Assembly: GCF_900091525.1 (NCBI RefSeq) | Contig: NZ_FMCU01000027.1 | Coordinates: 1-64,000 of the forward strand | Origin: Micromonospora matsumotoense | GTDB taxonomy: Bacteria; Actinomycetota; Actinomycetes; Mycobacteriales; Micromonosporaceae | Length of the DNA stretch: 64,000 bases | Direction of reading: 5' to 3' | Shown: piece after piece, positions 26,915 through 36,144 of the stretch | How positions within the stretch are numbered: position 1 is the stretch's first letter | Layout: the number at the start of each line of letters is the position of its first letter | The notes under the pieces: generated by a model | Seen by the model: only the letters and a program-made list of their open reading frames with translations | Told to the model about the DNA's origin: nothing | Database searches by the model: none | Made by a program: the position numbers and the translations under genes

Positions 26915-27981
26915 CCCCCCCCACCGTTGACGCCGCCGTGGAACGGGCCCTGGAGTACCTGGCAGGACAGCACGAACTGTCCTACCCGGACGCGGCACAC
27001 ATCATGGGCTCCTACTCCACCGCGCAGTTCGTCAAGCTCGACCAGCAGCACCAGCCCCTGCCAAAGGCGGGAGAAGAGGCAGGGACGTTCGCCGAGTTCC
27101 GCTGCGTGGGCGCCATCTACCACGTTGCCACCATCACCGAGGCACTCCTGGACGCCGCAGAGGCCGGCCACAAGGAATGCCGGCGACTCGCCGACGAGAA
27201 CACCGCCTGGCTGTTCTCCCAACGCGACGGCGTCTCCTGGCGGTACTTCCCCGGCTTCGCACCCCTACCGCACGACGCCGACACCCTCGCCCAGGTCCTG
27301 CGGATACTCATCCGCACAGGCCACGCCGACAACGCCGTCGTACGCGCCGCCACCGCTCTCGCCGCGCGCAACGCATGGGACGACGGCGTCGTCAACACCT
27401 GGCTGCTCGACACACCCGGCGAACGCGATACGGCCAACCGGGTCTGGGGCCGGGGCCGGAACGACACCGGCCGCGACCCCGAGGTGGTCGCGAACCTCGC
27501 ACACGCCACCCACCTGTACGGGCAGCACATCGGGCCCCTACCGCTGAGCCCGCTCGTCGGCCCGGCAACCCGCTGGCTGATCGACCAGCAACAGCCCATG
27601 GGCTTCTGGCGAGCCTCCTGGTATGTGGGAACCTGCTACAGCACCTACGTCGCCGTACGCCACCTCGCTGCCCTGGGCGGACATCAACAAGAGATCGCCC
27701 GGGCCGCACACTTCCTCGCACAGGCACCCGCACCCGATCCCCTCAACCGGGCCCTGGCCATGCTGGCCCTGACCGCGGCCGGCACCGCCGTGTCCCCGGA
27801 CGACTGCCAGCTGCTGGTCGGCAGCCAATTCCCGGACGGCTCCTGGGAGGCAGTGCCCTGGCTCGACAACCACGCCAGAGTGTGGGGAAGCCGCGCGGTC
27901 ACCACCGCGCTCTGCCTCAAGGCCCTGCTCGCCGTGCAGCGTGACACCGCAAGCGCGGACCACCACGGCAGGATGCCGTGA
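26911..27981 (+). CDS. Class II terpene cyclase-like (squalene/prenyltransferase-repeat) protein
   Basis: A 356-aa, mostly alpha-helical protein with repeat features of the squalene-hopene cyclase/prenyltransferase fold: MGFWRASWYVGTCYSTYVAV and FPDGSWEAVPWLDNHARVWG, where QW-like Asp-Gly-x-Trp turns are visible. A DADT tetrad at residues 122-125 (PLPHDADTLAQV) sits where class II cyclases have DxDD and drimane-type enzymes have DxDTT. It is much shorter than two-domain class II cyclases (about 500 aa or more). The expected reaction is protonation-initiated cyclisation of a prenyl chain, by inference. It overlaps both neighbours by 4 bases. Confidence 0.65.
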   Translation: MTPPTVDAAVERALEYLAGQHELSYPDAAHIMGSYSTAQFVKLDQQHQPLPKAGEEAGTFAEFRCVGAIYHVATITEALLDAAEAGHKECRRLADENTAWLFSQRDGVSWRYFPGFAPLPHDADTLAQVLRILIRTGHADNAVVRAATALAARNAWDDGVVNTWLLDTPGERDTANRVWGRGRNDTGRDPEVVANLAHATHLYGQHIGPLPLSPLVGPATRWLIDQQQPMGFWRASWYVGTCYSTYVAVRHLAALGGHQQEIARAAHFLAQAPAPDPLNRALAMLALTAAGTAVSPDDCQLLVGSQFPDGSWEAVPWLDNHARVWGSRAVTTALCLKALLAVQRDTASADHHGRMP

Positions 27982-29087
27982 GCGACACCCCTTCCACCCC
28001 CACTACCTTGCCGCTGGGGGCATACATCCTGTCCGGCCGCGTGCCTGACGCGCGTACGGGCATCGCCCAGGCGCAGGCCGGAGAGGCACTCGGGCTCAGC
28101 AACCTGTGGATCTCCGAGAAGTTCGGCACGAAGGATCTCGGCGCCCTCGCAGGCGCACTGGCCGCATGCACCACAAGACCCGGCATCGCCGCCGGAGTCG
28201 TCCCCTTTCAGACCCGGCACCCCCTGCAGCTCGCCTCACTCGCGGCCACCCTCCAGTCGCTGACCGCAGGCCGCTTCCTGCTCGGGCTCGGACGCGGCGG
28301 CAGTTGGCTGTCCGGACTCGGTGTGCCGCCCACCGCCACGGCACGGATGGTTGTCGACACCGTGACCATGCTGCGCCGCCTGTGGAACGGCGAAGAGGTG
28401 ACCTACCACGGCCCCGCAGGCGATTTCCCGAGGCTTCAGCTCCGGGAACTGCCGACCACGCCTCCACCCCGCGTCGTCCTGGCCGGGATAGGTGAGCAGT
28501 CCCTGCGGCTCGCCGGAGAACACTTCGACGGTGTGCTCCTGCCGGCGTTCACCACGCCGCAGGCAGTCGCACGGACCGCCACCCGCGTCCGCCAGGCCGC
28601 GACAACCTGTGGCCGTAGCCCGAACGCCGTGCGCATCTACGCCACCGTCCTCACCGCGGCCGACCCGACACCCGAGGCCAGGGATGTCATCGCGGGTCGG
28701 GCGGCAACCTACCTACAGGCTCCCGTCGGCGGCGAACGGCTGGTGCGGATCAACGGCTGGGACCTGGACGCGCTTCGACGACTGCGCGGACACCCCCACA
28801 TCGCCCGGCTCGGCGACACGTACGCCGACGCCGTCCTCGACCCCCTCGACCTCGCCGAGGCCGCCGACCTGATACCCGCAACCTGGCTTGATGAGTCCAC
28901 CGCGACCGGAAGCCCCCATGCCTGCGCCGCCCGGCTTCAGGACTACCTCGACGCCGGTGCCGACGAGCTGGTCCTGCACGGCACCACACCCGACCGGCTC
29001 GCCCCCGTCATCCACGCTTTCTCTGCACTCTGCCCACCATCGCGACCGCGACCCGCCGCGGCAGACACGCAGGACCGCCTGCGATGA
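27978..29087 (+). CDS. LLM-class (probably F420-dependent) oxidoreductase
   Basis: A 369-aa luciferase-like TIM-barrel protein: LGAYILSGRVPDARTGIAQA, LGLSNLWISEKFG, the conserved RHPLQLASLAATLQSLTAGR and FLLGLGRGGSW region, and DELVLHGTTPDR at the end. Members bind F420 or FMN; in actinobacteria this subtype is usually annotated F420-dependent. It is the last gene of the operon, joined by a GTGA overlap (27978-27981), and would carry out a late reduction or oxidation of the P450 product. Confidence 0.88.
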   Translation: MSDTPSTPTTLPLGAYILSGRVPDARTGIAQAQAGEALGLSNLWISEKFGTKDLGALAGALAACTTRPGIAAGVVPFQTRHPLQLASLAATLQSLTAGRFLLGLGRGGSWLSGLGVPPTATARMVVDTVTMLRRLWNGEEVTYHGPAGDFPRLQLRELPTTPPPRVVLAGIGEQSLRLAGEHFDGVLLPAFTTPQAVARTATRVRQAATTCGRSPNAVRIYATVLTAADPTPEARDVIAGRAATYLQAPVGGERLVRINGWDLDALRRLRGHPHIARLGDTYADAVLDPLDLAEAADLIPATWLDESTATGSPHACAARLQDYLDAGADELVLHGTTPDRLAPVIHAFSALCPPSRPRPAAADTQDRLR

Positions 29088-29131
29088 CTGGCCGGGTCCC
29101 GCACCAGTCACCCTGACCCTTGGCGCCATCA

Positions 29132-29163
29132 CCGGCATAGCCACCAGGGCACCAGGTGCTTCG
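29132..29163. repeat. Imperfect direct repeat, right copy
   Basis: 32 bases beginning CCGGCATAGCCACCAGG, 45 bases after the LLM gene, match the end of the HD gene at 20910-20940. The two copies bracket about 8.2 kb containing the decayed genes, lectin, MITE and P450 operon. Confidence 0.6.
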
Positions 29164-29248
29164 ATTTCCCGTCCTGGCCCAATTGGTTTGCCGGTGGTCG
29201 GCGGGCGCTGGGATGCTGCGGTCGACCGGGAGCGGGGGAGGGGCCAGC

Positions 29249-30751
29249 ATGCCGTCGGAGTCCGCGCCGGAAGTCCGTACCGTGGCCGGTGTCCTGCGCG
29301 GCTGCCGGGAGGCGGGCCGGGCGGTGTTCCGTGGCATCCCGTACGCCGAGCCGCCGGTCGGAGCCCTCCGGTTCGCCGCGCCGCAGCCGGTACGCGGCTG
29401 GGCGGGCGTACGTCCGGCGGTCGCCTTCGGTCCGCCGCCCCCGCAGCCCGGCGCGTTCGGGACGTCCCCGCAGGGCGTCGGCGACGACTGGCTGACGCTC
29501 AACGTCTGGACGCCGGAGCCGGACCCGGCGGCGGGGTTGCCGGTCCTGGTGTGGGTCCCCGGTGGCGGTTACCTCGTCGGCTGTTCCGGCCTCCCGGAGT
29601 ACGACGGCGGCCACCTCGCCGGCGGCGGAACCGTGGTGGTGACGCTCAACTACCGCCTCGGTTTCGAGGGTTTCGGGCAGCTCGACGGGGCCCCGGCCAA
29701 CCGGGGGCTGCTCGACCAGGTCGCGGCCCTGCGCTGGGTGCGGGACAACATCCGGGCCTTCGGGGGCGACCCGGACCGGGTGACGGTCTTCGGGCAGTCG
29801 GCCGGTGGCGGCTCGGTCGCCGCGCTGCTGGCCATGCCGCGCGCCGCCGGACTGTTCCGGCGGGCGGTCGCGCAGAGCGTCCCGGGGACGTTCCTCTCAC
29901 CCGAGCTGGCCGCCGACGTCACCGCCGCCTGCGCCGCCGAGCTGGGGGTACGACCGACCCTGGCCGACCTGTCGACGGTGGCTCCGGACCGGCTCCCGGC
30001 CGTGGGTGAGGCGATCTCGGCCGGGATCGTCGGGTGGCGGGAACGGTGGGGGCGGATCACCCACCGGCCGATCCCGTTCGCGCCGGTCGTCGACGGTGAC
30101 GTGCTGCCGGCGACCCCGTGGCGGGCGCTGGCCGACGGTGCCGCACGGGACGTCGCACTGCTCGTCGGGCACACCCGCGACGAGCACCGGCTGTTCAGCC
30201 TGCTCGACGGCGTGCTCGGCCAGGTCACGCCGGAGCAGACCGAGACCGCGCTGCGGATGCTGGCCCCGGGCCCGGCCGGTGCCGGCCGGTACCGGGAGGC
30301 GTTCCCGGACGCGACCGACGAGCAGCTGTACGAGCTGGTCAACGCGGACTGGCTGTTCCGGATGCCGAGCCTGCACCTGGCCGACGCGCAACTAGCCGGT
30401 GGCGGCCGGGTCCACCTCTACGAGCTGACCTGGCCGGCGCCGGGCCTGGGCGGTGGCCTCGGTGCCTGTCACGGCCTGGACGTACCGCTGGTCTTCGGCA
30501 ACCTGACCAGCGGGCAACCCGCGATGCTGATCGGTGATCCGCCCACCCCGGCCGCGAAGGAGCTGTCCGGGCAGCTGCGCGGGGCGTGGACGGCGTTCGC
30601 CGCGACCGGCGACCCCGGGTGGCCGTCGTACGACGCCGATCGCCGCACGCGCGTCTTCGACGAGCGGCCGGCGGTCGTGGCCTATCCGGAGGAGACCTCA
30701 CGGCGGCTGTGGCGCGACCACACCTTCGCTGCGCTCCCGCTGCTGGCCTGA
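29249..30751 (+). CDS. Type B carboxylesterase
   Basis: A 500-aa alpha/beta hydrolase of the carboxylesterase/para-nitrobenzyl esterase family. Landmarks: FRGIPYAEPPVGALRF, oxyanion loop VWVPGGGYLVG, DNIRAFGGDPDRVTVFGQSA with nucleophile Ser in GQSAG, and a C-terminal ACHGLDVPLVFGN carrying the probable catalytic His. No signal peptide is apparent, so it is likely cytosolic. ATG 29249 follows GGGGGAGGGG. Its 3' end overlaps by 54 bases the end of the convergent WYL regulator. Confidence 0.92.
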   Translation: MPSESAPEVRTVAGVLRGCREAGRAVFRGIPYAEPPVGALRFAAPQPVRGWAGVRPAVAFGPPPPQPGAFGTSPQGVGDDWLTLNVWTPEPDPAAGLPVLVWVPGGGYLVGCSGLPEYDGGHLAGGGTVVVTLNYRLGFEGFGQLDGAPANRGLLDQVAALRWVRDNIRAFGGDPDRVTVFGQSAGGGSVAALLAMPRAAGLFRRAVAQSVPGTFLSPELAADVTAACAAELGVRPTLADLSTVAPDRLPAVGEAISAGIVGWRERWGRITHRPIPFAPVVDGDVLPATPWRALADGAARDVALLVGHTRDEHRLFSLLDGVLGQVTPEQTETALRMLAPGPAGAGRYREAFPDATDEQLYELVNADWLFRMPSLHLADAQLAGGGRVHLYELTWPAPGLGGGLGACHGLDVPLVFGNLTSGQPAMLIGDPPTPAAKELSGQLRGAWTAFAATGDPGWPSYDADRRTRVFDERPAVVAYPEETSRRLWRDHTFAALPLLA

Positions 30752-31765
30752 CAGCGCCGGGGCGGCGGAACCCGGTCGTGCCACGGCGGCGACACCACCG
30801 GTGGCGGTGCGGGTGAACCGGCCGGCCAGCAGCGCGAACGCGTCGGTCAGCGGCTGCGGGCCGACGACGGTGATCTCGGTGTCGTACCGGGCGACGGCGG
30901 CGGCGAGGCTCACCCAGGACCACGACCCGAGGGTGAGCCGGCACCGGTCGGGGGTGATCTCCTCGACGAGGCCGTCGCGGGTGTACCGGGCGACGGTCGC
31001 CGCCGGCAGGTCGAGGATCACGGTGCCCCGGCAGGGCCAGTCCGCCGACCCGCCGCCCGCTCCCCGGAAGACCCCGGTGAGGTACGTGGCGACGTCCCCG
31101 CCGGGCAGGGAGCGGGGGGTGAAGCGGGGCCCGTGCGGCGGGCGCAGGGTGATCCGGTCGACGCGGAAGGTCCGCCAGTCGGCCCGGTCGAGGTCCCAGG
31201 CGACGAGGTACCACCGGCCGTCCCAGGTGACGACGTGGTGCGGTTCGGCGTGCCGGGCCGGCCCGTCCGTGCTGTCGGACCCGTAGTCGAACCGGAGGAT
31301 CTCGCGGGCGTGCACGGCGCTGCCGAGCGCCAGCAGCACCCCGCCGTCGACCGGTTCGGCGGCTGCGGTGGTGGGCCGGGCGACGGCGGTGACGCTGAGC
31401 GCCCCGACCCGCTGCCGCAGCCGGGCGGGCAGCACCTGCCCGACGGTGTGCAGCGCCCGCGCCGCGTCGTCGGCGAGCCCGCCGGTCGTGCCGGTCGCCG
31501 CGACCTGGAGCGCGATGGTGAGGGCGACGGCCTGTTCGTCGTCGAACAGCAGTGGCGGCAGCACGGTGCCGGCGGCGAGCCGGTAGCCACCGTCGGGGCC
31601 CTTGGCGGCGGCGATGGGGTAGCCGAGTTCCCGGAGCCGGTCGACGTCGCGGCGCACGGTACGCAGGCTGATGCCCAGGCGTGCGGCCAGCACCCCGCCG
31701 GGCCAGTCCCGACGGCTCTGCAACAGCGACAGCAGGGCGAGCAGGCGGGCGGACGTGGTCGGCAT
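30698..31765 (-). CDS. HTH/WYL-domain transcriptional regulator (YafY-type)
   Basis: A 355-aa protein with an N-terminal DeoR-like winged helix (MPTTSARLLALLSLLQSRRD, VLAARLGISLRTVRRDVDRL) and a WYL sensor domain (HHVVTWDGRWYLVAWDLDRA), ending in a WCX-type region. ATG 31765 was preferred to an ATG 30 bases upstream because it opens directly into the HTH. It is divergent from the VOC gene, which it may regulate, a very common pairing. The 3' end overlaps the carboxylesterase gene on the other strand. Confidence 0.9.
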   Translation of the reverse strand: MPTTSARLLALLSLLQSRRDWPGGVLAARLGISLRTVRRDVDRLRELGYPIAAAKGPDGGYRLAAGTVLPPLLFDDEQAVALTIALQVAATGTTGGLADDAARALHTVGQVLPARLRQRVGALSVTAVARPTTAAAEPVDGGVLLALGSAVHAREILRFDYGSDSTDGPARHAEPHHVVTWDGRWYLVAWDLDRADWRTFRVDRITLRPPHGPRFTPRSLPGGDVATYLTGVFRGAGGGSADWPCRGTVILDLPAATVARYTRDGLVEEITPDRCRLTLGSWSWVSLAAAVARYDTEITVVGPQPLTDAFALLAGRFTRTATGGVAAVARPGSAAPALSGQQRERSEGVVAPQPP

Positions 31766-31874
31766 GAGGCTGATTCTGCCCGCAGTAGGTGCCACACCCT
31801 GTCACCTACTGCGGAGAATCTTGCTCCTGACCAGCCCCAACCGGGTGCACAGATCCACCAGCAAGGAGTCGACC

Positions 31875-32336
31875 ATGGCCATCTCCGCCACCACGCACCT
31901 CAACTTCCGGGGTGACGCCCGCGCGGCGTTGGAGTTCTACCGGTCCGTGTTCGGTGGCCGCAGCACCGTCGTCAGCTACGGCGACCTGGGGATGCCGAAG
32001 GACCTGCCGGACGCCGACCGGGTCGTCTTCGGCCAGGTCACCGCCGACAACGGGTTCGCCGTCATGGCCTACGACGTGCCCGGCCAGGCCCCCGCCGCCG
32101 CCGCGCCGACCGCCACCACCCGCGAGAACGGCATGACGCTGACCGGCGAACGGTTCTTCGTCTCCGTCCGTGGTGACACCGACGAGGAGGTCCGCGTGCT
32201 CTGGGAAAGGCTCGCCGAGGGCGCCGACCTGATCGAGGAGTACGGCCCGTCGCCGTGGGCCCCCGGGTTCGGCATGCTCACCGACCGCTTCGGCGTCACC
32301 TGGATCCTCGACGTCGCCACGCCGTACGCCGGCTGA
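31875..32336 (+). CDS. VOC-family (PhnB/glyoxalase-like) protein
   Basis: A 153-aa vicinal-oxygen-chelate fold protein: THLNFRGDARAALEFYRSVF at the start, VVFGQVTADNGFAVMAYDVP in the centre, MLTDRFGVTWILDVATPYAG at the end. PhnB-like members are often annotated 3-demethylubiquinone methyltransferase-like or bleomycin-resistance-like without demonstrated activity. ATG 31875 follows AAGGAG. It is divergent from the WYL regulator. Confidence 0.88.
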   Translation: MAISATTHLNFRGDARAALEFYRSVFGGRSTVVSYGDLGMPKDLPDADRVVFGQVTADNGFAVMAYDVPGQAPAAAAPTATTRENGMTLTGERFFVSVRGDTDEEVRVLWERLAEGADLIEEYGPSPWAPGFGMLTDRFGVTWILDVATPYAG

Positions 32337-32353
32337 CCTCCGTGACCCGGCCC

Positions 32354-32378
32354 GGGACCGCCGGTGGACGGCGGCCCC
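32354..32378. terminator. Imperfect terminator hairpin
   Basis: GGGaCCGCC pairs with GGCGGcCCC around a 7-base loop, between the convergent VOC gene and ABC permease gene. Confidence 0.45.
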
Positions 32379-32389
32379 GGACCGGCCGG

Positions 32390-34669
32390 TCACTCGGTAC
32401 GCAGCCCGTCGGCGCGGGTGAGTCGCCACAGCAGGGGCAGGCTCAGCCCGGTCACCGCCAGGACGGTCAGCGCGCCGAGCCCGACGGAGAAGCCGACCAC
32501 CGGCCAGGCGATCGAGACCGGGGCCTGCACCATCCGCAGCAGGGCAGCGCCGAGGCCGAGCCCGAAGCCGACGGCCAACACCAGCCCGACCCCGACCGGC
32601 AGGGCGGTCTGCCACAGCACGGACCAGCCGAGGGTGCTGCGTCGGGTGCCCACCGCCACCAGCATGGCCAGCAGGCGGCGGCGCTCCCGCAACTGCTCCA
32701 GCGTGCCGACCAGCATGCTGGTGGCGATCAGCACCAGGGTGACGACCGTGCCGATGGCCAGGCCGCGCCGGATGTCGGCGAACTTGGGCGACTCGATGGT
32801 CGGGGACAGCACGGAGACGGGGGTGGTCAGGTCGATCGCGGCGGTGGCGTTGCGGACGTGTTCGACCGCGTCCGGGGCGGCCGGGTCGAGCCGGAGGTAG
32901 ACGGTCGACCGCAGCGGACCGAGGGTCCGTGTGCCGACCGCGCCGGGGGTGACCAGCACCCCGTTCTGCAGCCAGCCGGCCGGGTCGGGTCGGGCCTGCG
33001 CAGTCCGCGCCGTCGTGGGCACCCGCCACCGCGACCCGTCCTCGACGGTCAGCATCGCGCCGGCGGGGACGGCCACCGGGTCGCCCGGATCGGACACCAG
33101 GAAGGTGTCCCCGTCCGCGCACCGGTCGAGGCGGGCGAACTCGGCCAGCGCGGCGCAGTCGCCGACCCGGATCTCCACCGGTGGGCCGTCCGGCGAGCCG
33201 ACGTTGGCCCCGGTGCTGAGGGTGCCGGTCGCGGCGGTCACCCCCTCGGCCCCGCCGAGCTGCCGCAGCACCCGGGCCAGGTCGGGCTGGTCGCGGAACT
33301 GCACCTGCGCCTGCGCCCGGGAGGTGTCCTGCCCGCTGGCGGTGGTGAAGTCCCCGGCGACCCCGGCGAAGAGCATCTGCAGGCCGATGGTGCCGGCGAC
33401 GGCCACGGCGATGCCGTTGACCAGCCGCGCGGAGGTGGCGCTGTCCAGCTGCACCCGGCGTACCGCGAGCTGCCAGGGCACCGGGCCGCCGCGTAGCCGC
33501 CGGACCAGCAGGTCGGTCAGCCAGGGCAGCAGGGTGACCGTGCCGATCAGCAGCAGCACCGCCCCGGCCGGGACCAGCCACCGGGTGACCCCGCCGTCGC
33601 CGTCGCGCAGACCGGCCACGGGCAGGAGCACGGCCAGGCCGGCGGCGGGCAGCAGCAGCCGCCACCAGAGCCGGCGGCGGACCGGGGTGCCGCGTCGGGT
33701 CACCCCGAGCGGCTCCACCACGACCGCGCGCAGCGCCAGCATCGCCACCAGCACGGCCAGCGCCGGCACCGCCAGCACGACGGCCAGCAGCAGCGCGGTG
33801 GGCGGCCGGATGTCCGAGGCGTACACGCTGATGTCGTAGAGGGTGACCAGCGGGACCAGTTGGCGGCCGGCGAGCAGGAACCCGATGCCGACGGCGACGC
33901 CGAGCAGCGCGCCGGCGGCGGCCTCCCCGGCGGCGATCCGCCGGACCATGGTGGTGTCCGCGCCGACCAGCCGCAGCGCGGCGAGCCGGCGGTCCCGGCG
34001 TTCGCCGCCGTAGCGCACGGCGGAGCCGAGGAACACCGCGATGGGCAGCAGCAGCACCACGAAGATGACCGCCACCAGCAGCATCAGCACCGGGCCGAGA
34101 CCCTCGCCGGGCAGCCCGCCGCCGAACCTGTCCAGCCGGGTCGCCCCGGACGTGTCGGTCAGCCGGTCGTCGCCCAGGTAGTAGGCCAGTTCGTGGGGGC
34201 CGGCGAGGCCCTCGTCGGCGATGGTGCCGGTGACCCGCGCGCCGCCGAGGCGGGGGGCGAACAACGGGCCGGCGGGGGAGTCGAGCAGCCGGCGCAGGGC
34301 GGGGGAGACGACCACCTCGCCGGGGCCGGGCAGGGCGGTCAGCCCCGGCGGGACGGGGGCGGCCGGCCCCTCCGGCCGGACCAGCCGGCCCCGGACCGGC
34401 CGGCCCCGGAACTCGATGTCCACCGGGTGGACCAGCAGGGTGCCGGGACCGGCCGCGACCCGTTCGCCCATCCGCAGGTCGTCGCGGGCGTCGCCGCGCG
34501 CCTGCCGGGCGTCCAGCGCCCCGGGCACGGCGGTGGCGAGCAGCAGCATGGCCACCCCGATACCGACGCCGACGGCGGTGAGCAGCGCCCGGGTCCAGCC
34601 CTCCCGGCCGCCCGTGACGGCCATCCGGGCACCCATCACCAGGTCCGCTACCGCGCCCCGGCCGATCAC
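32390..34669 (-). CDS. ABC exporter permease, FtsX/MacB-like
   Basis: A 759-aa membrane protein with an N-terminal TM helix, a large extracytoplasmic segment, three TM helices (LMLLVAVIFVVLLLPIAVFL and following), a middle hydrophobic block, a second extracytoplasmic domain and three C-terminal TM helices: the duplicated FtsX layout of type VII ABC systems. The GTG at 34669 overlaps the ATPase stop by 4 bases. With the upstream ATPase it should form a mechanotransmission-type transporter handling lipids, peptides or drugs. The substrate is not evident. Confidence 0.88.
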   Translation of the reverse strand: MIGRGAVADLVMGARMAVTGGREGWTRALLTAVGVGIGVAMLLLATAVPGALDARQARGDARDDLRMGERVAAGPGTLLVHPVDIEFRGRPVRGRLVRPEGPAAPVPPGLTALPGPGEVVVSPALRRLLDSPAGPLFAPRLGGARVTGTIADEGLAGPHELAYYLGDDRLTDTSGATRLDRFGGGLPGEGLGPVLMLLVAVIFVVLLLPIAVFLGSAVRYGGERRDRRLAALRLVGADTTMVRRIAAGEAAAGALLGVAVGIGFLLAGRQLVPLVTLYDISVYASDIRPPTALLLAVVLAVPALAVLVAMLALRAVVVEPLGVTRRGTPVRRRLWWRLLLPAAGLAVLLPVAGLRDGDGGVTRWLVPAGAVLLLIGTVTLLPWLTDLLVRRLRGGPVPWQLAVRRVQLDSATSARLVNGIAVAVAGTIGLQMLFAGVAGDFTTASGQDTSRAQAQVQFRDQPDLARVLRQLGGAEGVTAATGTLSTGANVGSPDGPPVEIRVGDCAALAEFARLDRCADGDTFLVSDPGDPVAVPAGAMLTVEDGSRWRVPTTARTAQARPDPAGWLQNGVLVTPGAVGTRTLGPLRSTVYLRLDPAAPDAVEHVRNATAAIDLTTPVSVLSPTIESPKFADIRRGLAIGTVVTLVLIATSMLVGTLEQLRERRRLLAMLVAVGTRRSTLGWSVLWQTALPVGVGLVLAVGFGLGLGAALLRMVQAPVSIAWPVVGFSVGLGALTVLAVTGLSLPLLWRLTRADGLRTE

Positions 34670-35346
34670 GCCGCGACCTCCAGATTCCGGGTACGCCCGT
34701 CGCGCACCACGACCTCCCGGTCGGAGTACGCGGCCACCCGCGCCTCGTGGGTGACCAGCACCACTGCCGCCCCGGTGTCCCGGGCGGCCTCGGTGAGCAG
34801 CCGCATCACCCGTTCGCCGTTGAGCGAGTCCAGCGCGCCGGTCGGCTCGTCGGCGAAGATCACCCGGGGGCGGGTGACCAGCGCGCGGGCCACCGCGACG
34901 CGTTGCCCCTGGCCGCCGGAGACCTCGCCGGGGCGCTTGCCAGCCACCTCGGTCACCTCCAGCCGTTCCAGCCACTGCCCGGCCCGCTGTTCGGCCGCAC
35001 GCCGGGGGACCCGGGCCAGCCGCAGCGGCAGGGCGACGTTCTCCAGGCAGGTCAGCTCGGGCACCAACTGGCCGAACTGGAAGACGAAGCCGAAGGCATC
35101 CCGGCGCAGGGCGCTGCGCCGGGCGTCGCTCATCGTCACCAGGTCCTGACCGTCGAAGACGATCCGGCCCCGGTCGGGGCGGACGATCCCGGCCAGGCAG
35201 TGCAGCAGGGTGGACTTGCCGGAGCCGGACGACCCGAGCACCGCGACCACCTCGCCCTCGTCGATGCGCAGCGCGGCGTCGACCAGCGCCACCGTCTCGC
35301 CGAAGCGGCGGTACAGGCCCTCGGCGACCAGCAGCGGGGCGCTCAT
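34666..35346 (-). CDS. ABC transporter ATPase, LolD/MacB-like
   Basis: A 226-aa ATPase: Walker A GSSGSGKST, Q-loop FQFGQLVPELT, signature VSGGQGQRVAVARAL (LSGGQ variant beginning V), Walker B VIFADEPTGALDS, H-loop LVTHEARVAAY. The ATG at 35346 overlaps the PadR stop, and its own stop overlaps the permease start, so PadR, ATPase and permease form a tightly coupled operon. Confidence 0.93.
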   Translation of the reverse strand: MSAPLLVAEGLYRRFGETVALVDAALRIDEGEVVAVLGSSGSGKSTLLHCLAGIVRPDRGRIVFDGQDLVTMSDARRSALRRDAFGFVFQFGQLVPELTCLENVALPLRLARVPRRAAEQRAGQWLERLEVTEVAGKRPGEVSGGQGQRVAVARALVTRPRVIFADEPTGALDSLNGERVMRLLTEAARDTGAAVVLVTHEARVAAYSDREVVVRDGRTRNLEVAA

Positions 35347-35867
35347 CGGCGCACCTGCGCGGCCAGCTCGTCGAGGCGGGCGGTGGTGAGTTCGAGCCAG
35401 CGCAGATCGGCCTCCAGGTGGAACAGCGCGTGGTCGCAGATCAACTGCTCGGCGAGGTCGCCGTCGCGCTTGCGGCGGGTCAGGTCCCGCATCAGCCGCA
35501 GGTGCTCGGCGCGCTGCACGTCGAGCAGTTCGGCCGCCTGACGGCCGGTGAGCAGGGCGAGCACCACCTTGGTGTAGAGGACGCTCTGCAGGTAGGGCTC
35601 GGGCTGTTCCGGGCGGGCCAGCCACTGCGCCACGTCGGTGACGCCGGCCTCGGTGATGGCGTACCGCTTGCGGTCGGGGCCCTCGCCGGGCTCGACCGCC
35701 TCCACCTCGACGAGGCCGCCGCGCAGCAGCCGGGACAGGGTCGCGTAGACCTGGCCGTAGGCGACCGGGCGGGCGTGGCCGAAGTGTTCGTCGTAGCGCC
35801 GTTTGATGTCGTAGCCGTGCCGGGGGGTCGCCTCCAGCAGGCCGAGAAAGGTCTGGCCGATGGACAT
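35343..35867 (-). CDS. PadR-family transcriptional regulator
   Basis: A 174-aa PadR protein: winged helix MSIGQTFLGLLEATPRHGYD, QVYATLSRLLRGGLVEVEAV, DRKRYAITEAG, followed by the C-terminal helical dimerisation region (PadR C-terminal/Vir_act_alpha_C-like). It is the first gene of the exporter operon and probably represses it until a substrate or drug binds. ATG 35867 starts directly at the HTH; an upstream ATG at 35885 is possible. Confidence 0.9.
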   Translation of the reverse strand: MSIGQTFLGLLEATPRHGYDIKRRYDEHFGHARPVAYGQVYATLSRLLRGGLVEVEAVEPGEGPDRKRYAITEAGVTDVAQWLARPEQPEPYLQSVLYTKVVLALLTGRQAAELLDVQRAEHLRLMRDLTRRKRDGDLAEQLICDHALFHLEADLRWLELTTARLDELAAQVRR

Positions 35868-35910
35868 GCGGAGCACTATACACATCGCGTATACACGCGT
35901 TGTCTACACC
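35868..35910 (-). promoter_or_regulatory. AT-rich PadR promoter/operator region
   Basis: CTATACACATCGCGTATACACG just upstream of padR is strikingly A/T-rich for this genome and contains repeated TATACAC units, consistent with a -10 region overlapped by an operator. Confidence 0.45.
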
Positions 35911-36144
35911 CCGCGCCGAGGCTGCCGTGACCGCTTCCCGACGCCGCGCCCTGCGGTGCCCGCGAATGTGACACCGTCTGACGGATTGACCGGCAGATTG
36001 ATACATGTCAGTGTTTGCTTCCCCGGCGTTTCCGCCGCGATCCCACCCCCGGATCGCGGGTCTCCCGTCCACCCCCGGTCACCTCCGACAGACGGGACGG
36101 TGACGCCTGGGCGGATGCCCCGCCGACCCCCATGAGGAGCTCGT

